Source of the DNA: Pseudomonadota bacterium
Lineage (GTDB): Bacteria; Pseudomonadota; Gammaproteobacteria; Steroidobacterales; Steroidobacteraceae
DNA length: 17,342 bases
Assembly: GCA_021805275.1 (NCBI GenBank)
Contig: JAJZFQ010000068.1
Location: forward strand, 1 to 17,342
Direction: 5' to 3'
Positions 13,643-17,342 of this stretch are shown in pieces (position 1 is the stretch's first letter; each line of letters opens with the position of its first letter). The position numbers were made by a program, and so were the translations under genes. The notes under the pieces are model-generated. The model saw only the letters and a program-made list of their open reading frames with translations. It searched no databases and had not been told where the DNA came from.

Positions 13643-13909
13643 ATGGGAATCAGCCAGCCACAGAATCTCACCAGTCCCCACACCGATCGGCAGCGGCCCT
13701 ATGGGGTGCGCATCAGCCTCAGTCCCGGGGATCCGTTCAGCAAGCTGGTCGGGCCGCAGTGGCACCGACTGCACTGGTACGCCACGACCGCCGAGCGCGA
13801 CGCGTCGCTGCGCGAGATGAGCCGCCGCCACCTGTACTCGCGCGCCGGCGACAAGCCGGCCCTGGTGTTCGAGAAGGTCGAGAACCTGGTCGAGAGCCGC
13901 CGGGTCTGA
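13643..13909 (+). CDS. Small conserved hypothetical protein
   Basis: 88 residues from ATG 13643 ([20 protein letters not shown]). The product is soluble, rich in Arg and His, and I cannot assign a function. [21 protein letters not shown], quoted by its core [10 protein letters not shown], and the Trp/His stretch [20 protein letters not shown] followed by [20 protein letters not shown] look like a family of short gammaproteobacterial proteins I have seen only as hypothetical. The helix [21 protein letters not shown] is amphipathic. Codon use is like that of the flanking genes. It diverges from msrA across 84 nt and converges on the patatin gene. TTAAGC 10 nt before the ATG may be its -10 box; no strong ribosome-binding site is seen. 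Confidence 0.65.
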   Translation: MGISQPQNLTSPHTDRQRPYGVRISLSPGDPFSKLVGPQWHRLHWYATTAERDASLREMSRRHLYSRAGDKPALVFEKVENLVESRRV

Positions 13910-13935
13910 GGCACCGAGGCGCTCGGCGCCTCAGA
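13905..13935. terminator. Hairpin containing both stop codons of converging genes
   Basis: TCTGAGGC (13905-13912) pairs with GCCTCAGA (13928-13935) across 15 nt. The TGA of the small gene (13907-13909) and that of the patatin gene (13931-13933, minus strand) both lie inside the stem arms. Confidence 0.4.
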
Positions 13936-16225
13936 ACGTGCGACCGAGGAACAGGTAGTACGACTGGCTGCCGTGGTCGTCGAAGCCGCTGCCGAGATAC
14001 ACCGGGCCGAAGAACGTGTCGAGCCCGAGAAAGATGCTCGCATCCTTGTGCAGCGTGTTCCACCGTACCTGGCTCAGGTTCTGCCACACGTTGCCGGCCT
14101 CGAGCGACATGCCGAGGTAGATCGGCACCCCGAGATAGCCTGGTCCGCCGCGGTCGATTTCGCGGTACAGCGACACGGTGGCCACGCCGAAGTGCGGACC
14201 GTAGAGTGAGTAGGGTTTCAGTCCCGAGAGGTTGAGGAACCCCCCGAGCGGAAACTCCATGCGCAGACTCGTGGCGCGGTTGAGCAGACTGCCGCCGGAG
14301 AACGAGAACGCCACGGTGTTGCGGTCGTGCCAGGTGTGCGCCGCCAGGTAGTGCAGCGTCACCTGGTTGTAGCTCGAGAGCGCCCCGATGACGTTGTGCG
14401 CGCTGCTCCACTGCAGCGTCGCCTGCTCGCCCGAGTGCGGGAAGTCGATGTTGTCGAGCGTGTCGTAGCTGAAGCGCAGGAAATAGGTCAGTGAGCCGAA
14501 GTTCTGCAGCGGCGGGAACGGCAGCGACGGGTCGTTCGGATCCCCGACGTTCAGCCTCGAGTGTCCCTCTTCGCGATACACTCCGGCGCGGATCTCGCCC
14601 CAGTCGCCGAACTGCTTGCCGAGATCCAGTCCGTAGCGGAACGTGTGCTCGCGGTACTGCGCGCGCACGCGCTGACCGATGAAAAACGGCAGATCACTCG
14701 CGGCGATCGAGATCTTCGGCAGCACGAACCAGCCGGAGAACTTCGAGAACGGCAGGTACACCTCGGTGGCGAGCTGGGAGGTCTGCCCGATCTCCCCGTC
14801 CGTCACCCACTCCCCGCCGGGGCGGGTGATGTCGGACATGACGTAGCGGGCCGCCGCCTCGTAGGTGGCATCGCCGGAGAAATCATCCTGCAAGCTCAGC
14901 CCGAAGCGCAGGTAATTCGGGCCAATCGAGGCGCGGCGCGCATCGATCAGCAGTCCGTAGCGCCGGCCGCGGCGCACCAGCTGGTAGTCGAGCGTGTCGA
15001 AGCCGCCCTGGCCGTAGAGCGTGGTGATGCGGCGGGAGATCGCGCTCGGGTTCATGCGCTTGCCGATCATGTCGCTGAAGAGCTTCTCGATCGGCGCGGA
15101 GTAGCTGCGCGAGCCGGTGCGCACCTCGACGAACGCGATCCGCGGTGGCGCGCGACGCAGGCGCACGCGCCGCTGCTGGTAGCGGCGGTAGGCCTCAGGA
15201 CTCACCGAGAAGGCCGAGAGGCGCCGGCGCATCTTCCAGGCGGCCGCCTCACCGAGCGCGAGCAGGCGGTTGACGTTGCCGAAGTCGAAGGAGGAGATGC
15301 CATTGAGATTCGGCTGGATCAGCACATCGTGCGGGCCGAGCGTCGCGAGCTCTCGGTCCGAGCGGCGCTTCATCAGAATCGCGAGCGTCTGGGCGCTGAT
15401 GCCCGCCACGCCGTTCAGCCGCCGTGGCGGCTCCATCGGGTAGCTCACGTCGACGACGATCAGCACGTCGACGTGCATCGCACGCGCCACGTCGATCGGC
15501 AGGTTGTCCGAGACGCCGCCGTCGATCAGCAGCTGTCCGCCGCGGGCCACCGGCGCAAATACCCCCGGCACCGACATGCTGGCGCGCATGGCGCTGGTCA
15601 GATCACCGGAGCTCATCACCACCTCGGCGCCCGTGGCGAGATTGGTGGCGACGGCCCGAAACGGCGTCGGCAGATCGTTGAAATTCGTGATGCGCGCCAC
15701 CGGCAGCGTCAGGCGGCGCAGAATCTCGGTGAGGCTCTGCCCCTCGATCAACCCCTCCGGCAGCACCAGGTGCCCGCCGCGCACGCCGATGCGCAGGTTG
15801 ACCAGGAAGTTGTCGTCCTCCTCCTTGCGCCGCAGCGTCAGATTCTGGCGCGGCGGCTGATCGCGGAACGCCTCCTGCCAGTTCAGCGAGCGCACCACCG
15901 ACTCGATCTGCTCGGCGTTCAGGCCACTGGCGTACAGTCCGCCGACCACCGCGCCCATGCTGGTGCCGGCGATGGCGTCGATCGGCACGCGCAGCTTCTG
16001 CAGCACCATCAGCACCCCGATGTGCGCCAGGCCGCGCGCCCCGCCCCCAGAGAGCACCAGGCCGATGCGGGGACGGCGCGGCGCGCCCGGGCGCAGCGCC
16101 GCCGGGTGCCGCACGTACACCCCGGCGCGCAGGCGCGGCACGGCCGCCGCCGCCCACGGCACGCCGAGCAGCAGTGCGAGCACGACCAACGCCGAGCGCA
16201 TGCCGGGCGCTCTGAGGGATTTCAT
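13931..16225 (-). CDS. Patatin-like phospholipase fused to POTRA and outer-membrane barrel (type Vd, PlpD-like)
   Basis: 764 residues from ATG 16225; MKSLRAPGMRSALVVLALLL is a good signal peptide, cleaved near residue 29. The earlier ATG at 16306 would put 27 basic residues in front and is unlikely. Residues about 52-330 form a patatin lipase: oxyanion loop SGGGARG (59-65), nucleophile S89 in GTSMG (87-91) and catalytic D235 in IDGGVSDNLP, all intact. Residues about 357-430 look like one POTRA domain (FVEVRTGS, then RRITTLYGQGGFDTLDYQL). Residues about 435-764 are a beta-barrel with alternating aromatics, ending in FLGRTF with the terminal Phe of barrel proteins. This order is that of P. aeruginosa PlpD, in which the barrel carries the lipase across the outer membrane. 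A possible -10 (GATATT) lies 9 nt before the ATG. Confidence 0.92.
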   Translation of the reverse strand: MKSLRAPGMRSALVVLALLLGVPWAAAAVPRLRAGVYVRHPAALRPGAPRRPRIGLVLSGGGARGLAHIGVLMVLQKLRVPIDAIAGTSMGAVVGGLYASGLNAEQIESVVRSLNWQEAFRDQPPRQNLTLRRKEEDDNFLVNLRIGVRGGHLVLPEGLIEGQSLTEILRRLTLPVARITNFNDLPTPFRAVATNLATGAEVVMSSGDLTSAMRASMSVPGVFAPVARGGQLLIDGGVSDNLPIDVARAMHVDVLIVVDVSYPMEPPRRLNGVAGISAQTLAILMKRRSDRELATLGPHDVLIQPNLNGISSFDFGNVNRLLALGEAAAWKMRRRLSAFSVSPEAYRRYQQRRVRLRRAPPRIAFVEVRTGSRSYSAPIEKLFSDMIGKRMNPSAISRRITTLYGQGGFDTLDYQLVRRGRRYGLLIDARRASIGPNYLRFGLSLQDDFSGDATYEAAARYVMSDITRPGGEWVTDGEIGQTSQLATEVYLPFSKFSGWFVLPKISIAASDLPFFIGQRVRAQYREHTFRYGLDLGKQFGDWGEIRAGVYREEGHSRLNVGDPNDPSLPFPPLQNFGSLTYFLRFSYDTLDNIDFPHSGEQATLQWSSAHNVIGALSSYNQVTLHYLAAHTWHDRNTVAFSFSGGSLLNRATSLRMEFPLGGFLNLSGLKPYSLYGPHFGVATVSLYREIDRGGPGYLGVPIYLGMSLEAGNVWQNLSQVRWNTLHKDASIFLGLDTFFGPVYLGSGFDDHGSQSYYLFLGRTF

Positions 16226-16289
16226 GCGCGGCAGAATATCAGCATCACGGGCCGATCTGCCGGCCGGGCGAGACGACCGCCGGATGCGG

Positions 16290-16295
16290 TACGAT
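16290..16295 (+). promoter_or_regulatory. -10 box TACGAT of TPR gene, possibly leaderless
   Basis: TACGAT ends 9 nt before ATG 16305, and no Shine-Dalgarno sequence is visible. The spacing equals that at 3107-3122. Confidence 0.4.
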
Positions 16296-16304
16296 AGCCT
16301 GCTC

Positions 16305-17036
16305 ATGCTGTACCTGATCCTGCCCTACGCGCTGTCGCTCGCTCTGATCATCCATTGCATCAAAACCGGGCGCAATTGGATCTGGGTCTGGGTCATGTTG
16401 TTCCTGCCCCTGCTCGGTGCGCTGGCGTACGCGGCAGTGGAGATCCTCCCGGAGCTGTTCGGCAGCCGCACCGCGCAGCGCGCCGGGCGCGGCCTGAAGC
16501 AGGCCATGGACCCGTACGGGGACCTGCGCCGCTTCGAGCAGGAGGCGGCGGTCACCGGCAACGTGGCGAGCCGCCAGCGCTACGCCGAGGAACTCGTGCG
16601 CCACGGCCGCTGCGCCGAGGCGATCACGCAGTACCGCCAGACCTTGAGCGGTCTCTATGAGCACGACCCGAATCTCATGCTCGGCCTGGCCCGCGCGCAA
16701 TTCGGCAACGGCGAGGCGAGCGCCGCGCGCGGCACGCTCGAGGCGCTGATGCAGCACAACCCGCAGTTCAACTCCCCGGAACGCCACCTGCTCTATGCGC
16801 GCGCGCTCGAGCAGGAAGGCAGCCTCGAGCGGGCACTCGCGGAGTACCGCGCGCTCGCACCGGCCTACCCCGGTGCCGAGGCGGCGGTGCGCTATGCACA
16901 GCTGCTCGAGCGTCAGGGCGAGCGCGAGACGGCCAGCAAGGTGGCCCGCGAGCTGCTCGAACGGGCACGCATTGCCCCGGCGCACTACCGGCGCGCGCAG
17001 CGCACCTGGCTCGACGCGGCCTCCCGGCTGCTCTAG
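16305..17036 (+). CDS. Membrane-anchored tetratricopeptide-repeat protein
   Basis: 243 residues from ATG 16305 (MLYLILPYALSLALIIHCIK). The open frame runs upstream to 15957, but that part is the shadow of the divergent patatin gene. Two hydrophobic helices (about 2-18 and 25-45; NWIWVWVMLFLPLLGALAYA) resemble the PLDc_N-type membrane anchor found at the front of cardiolipin-synthase-like proteins. Residues about 75-240 are helical repeats of TPR type: SRQRYAEELVRHGRCAEAIT, MLGLARAQFGNGEASAARGT, LLYARALEQEGSLERALAEY and VRYAQLLERQGERETASKVA. TPRs bind other proteins, so an assembly or scaffolding role at the inner membrane is likely; the partner is unknown. It is divergent from the PlpD-like gene by 79 nt. 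Its TAG stop overlaps the stop of the next, opposing gene. Confidence 0.85.
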   Translation: MLYLILPYALSLALIIHCIKTGRNWIWVWVMLFLPLLGALAYAAVEILPELFGSRTAQRAGRGLKQAMDPYGDLRRFEQEAAVTGNVASRQRYAEELVRHGRCAEAITQYRQTLSGLYEHDPNLMLGLARAQFGNGEASAARGTLEALMQHNPQFNSPERHLLYARALEQEGSLERALAEYRALAPAYPGAEAAVRYAQLLERQGERETASKVARELLERARIAPAHYRRAQRTWLDAASRLL

Positions 17037-17342
17037 CGGCCGGCGCGCCGCAGCGGGGCGCGACCGAGCACCGCGCCGAATTCCCACTCGCCCTCCCCGC
17101 GCGCCAAGCCCTCGAGCAGCGAGTCTCGCATCAGACTGGCCAACGGCAGCGGAGCATGGACCGCCTCGGCGGCGGCGAGCGCCAGACGCACGTCCTTCAG
17201 CCCGAGCCGGGCTCTGAATCCGGCCGGCTCGAAGCGCGACTCGGCGATCACGCGCCCGTAGCCCTGATAGACCGCCCCGGGGAAGAACGTCTGGCTGACC
17301 AGCTCGAACAGCCGCGCCGGCTCGATGGCGTACCCGCTGGCG
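17033..17342 (-). CDS. Beta-hydroxyacid dehydrogenase (3-hydroxyisobutyrate dehydrogenase-like), C-terminal part
   Basis: The last 102 residues of a gene whose 5' end lies beyond the window. FELVSQTFFPGAVYQGYGRV and FEPAGFRARLGLKDVRLALA followed by AAEAVHAPLPLASLMRDSLLE match the all-helical C-terminal domain (NAD-binding 11) of NAD(P)-dependent beta-hydroxyacid dehydrogenases, with the usual LKDVRLAL motif and the ending GEGEWEFGAVL. The catalytic lysine and the Rossmann domain are outside the window, so substrate (3-hydroxyisobutyrate, tartronate semialdehyde, succinic semialdehyde or another) cannot be told. The TAG stop (17035-17033) lies within the same CTAG as the stop of the opposing TPR gene. 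Confidence 0.85.
   Translation of the reverse strand, partial: ASGYAIEPARLFELVSQTFFPGAVYQGYGRVIAESRFEPAGFRARLGLKDVRLALAAAEAVHAPLPLASLMRDSLLEGLARGEGEWEFGAVLGRAPLRRAGR

Noticed and set aside
13559..13831. N-terminal extension of MsrA to 13831
   Set aside because: It overlaps the small divergent gene and the promoter region; ATG 13558 has GGAGG 8 nt upstream and the normal MsrA length.
14561..16297. Plus-strand open frame of 578 codons opposite the patatin gene
   Set aside because: Its product is a His/Arg/Gln/Ala-rich sequence with no domain. The minus strand of the same DNA encodes a complete patatin-POTRA-barrel protein; high GC leaves the antisense frame open.
1..17342. CRISPR array or rRNA gene
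   Set aside because: No regularly spaced repeats beyond the two-unit tandem at 749-793, and no rRNA-like sequence.

Overview
High-GC chromosomal DNA from a proteobacterium, most likely a gammaproteobacterium near Xanthomonadales/Nevskiales. That placement is inference: the PEP-carboxylase-like protein aligns end to end with the Xanthomonas-type enzyme as I remember it, and the remaining gene content is ordinary housekeeping and accessory material. No rRNA, tRNA, CRISPR array or intact insertion sequence was found.

Layout. 1-717 (-): N-terminal part of a Fic-family-like protein with a putative AbiEi-like winged-helix start, broken by an apparent 2-bp frameshift near 110. Its AT-rich upstream region carries a tandem 22-nt repeat. 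1116-6321 (+): a Kef-type cation/proton antiporter, a full-length but catalytically degenerate phosphoenolpyruvate carboxylase homologue, and a GNAT acetyltransferase coupled to it through an ATGA overlap. 6506-7348 (+): an exported SYLF protein. 7467-8699 (+): an Fsr-type MFS exporter. 8956-9315 (-): a small four-helix membrane protein. 9578-11056 (+): a GAF-GGDEF diguanylate cyclase with an intact active site and I-site.

11127-12997 is the most interesting part. A displaced fragment of the msrA 3' end lies at 11127-11216, next to the hairpin that ends the GGDEF gene. Intact msrA lies at 12896-13558. The two share an exact 42-bp direct repeat. Between them is an insert of about 1.8 kb with looser base composition, carrying an unknown zinc-ribbon protein, a BrnT/BrnA toxin-antitoxin pair and a diverged 27-bp direct repeat near each end. 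The simplest reading is a small element that entered the 3' end of msrA by site-specific recombination and brought a replacement 3' end. No recombinase is present.

13643-13909 (+) is a small conserved hypothetical gene divergent from msrA. 13931-16225 (-) is a patatin-like phospholipase fused to a POTRA and an outer-membrane barrel (PlpD-like, type Vd secretion). 16305-17036 (+) is a membrane-anchored TPR protein whose stop codon shares the bases CTAG with that of a converging beta-hydroxyacid dehydrogenase (17033 to the window end, partial).

Several genes (antiporter, PEPC-like, TPR protein, brnT and possibly the patatin gene) have a -10-like hexamer 5-9 nt before the start codon and no Shine-Dalgarno sequence, which suggests leaderless transcripts. 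msrA, the small membrane protein, fsr and the SYLF gene have purine-rich ribosome-binding sites instead.
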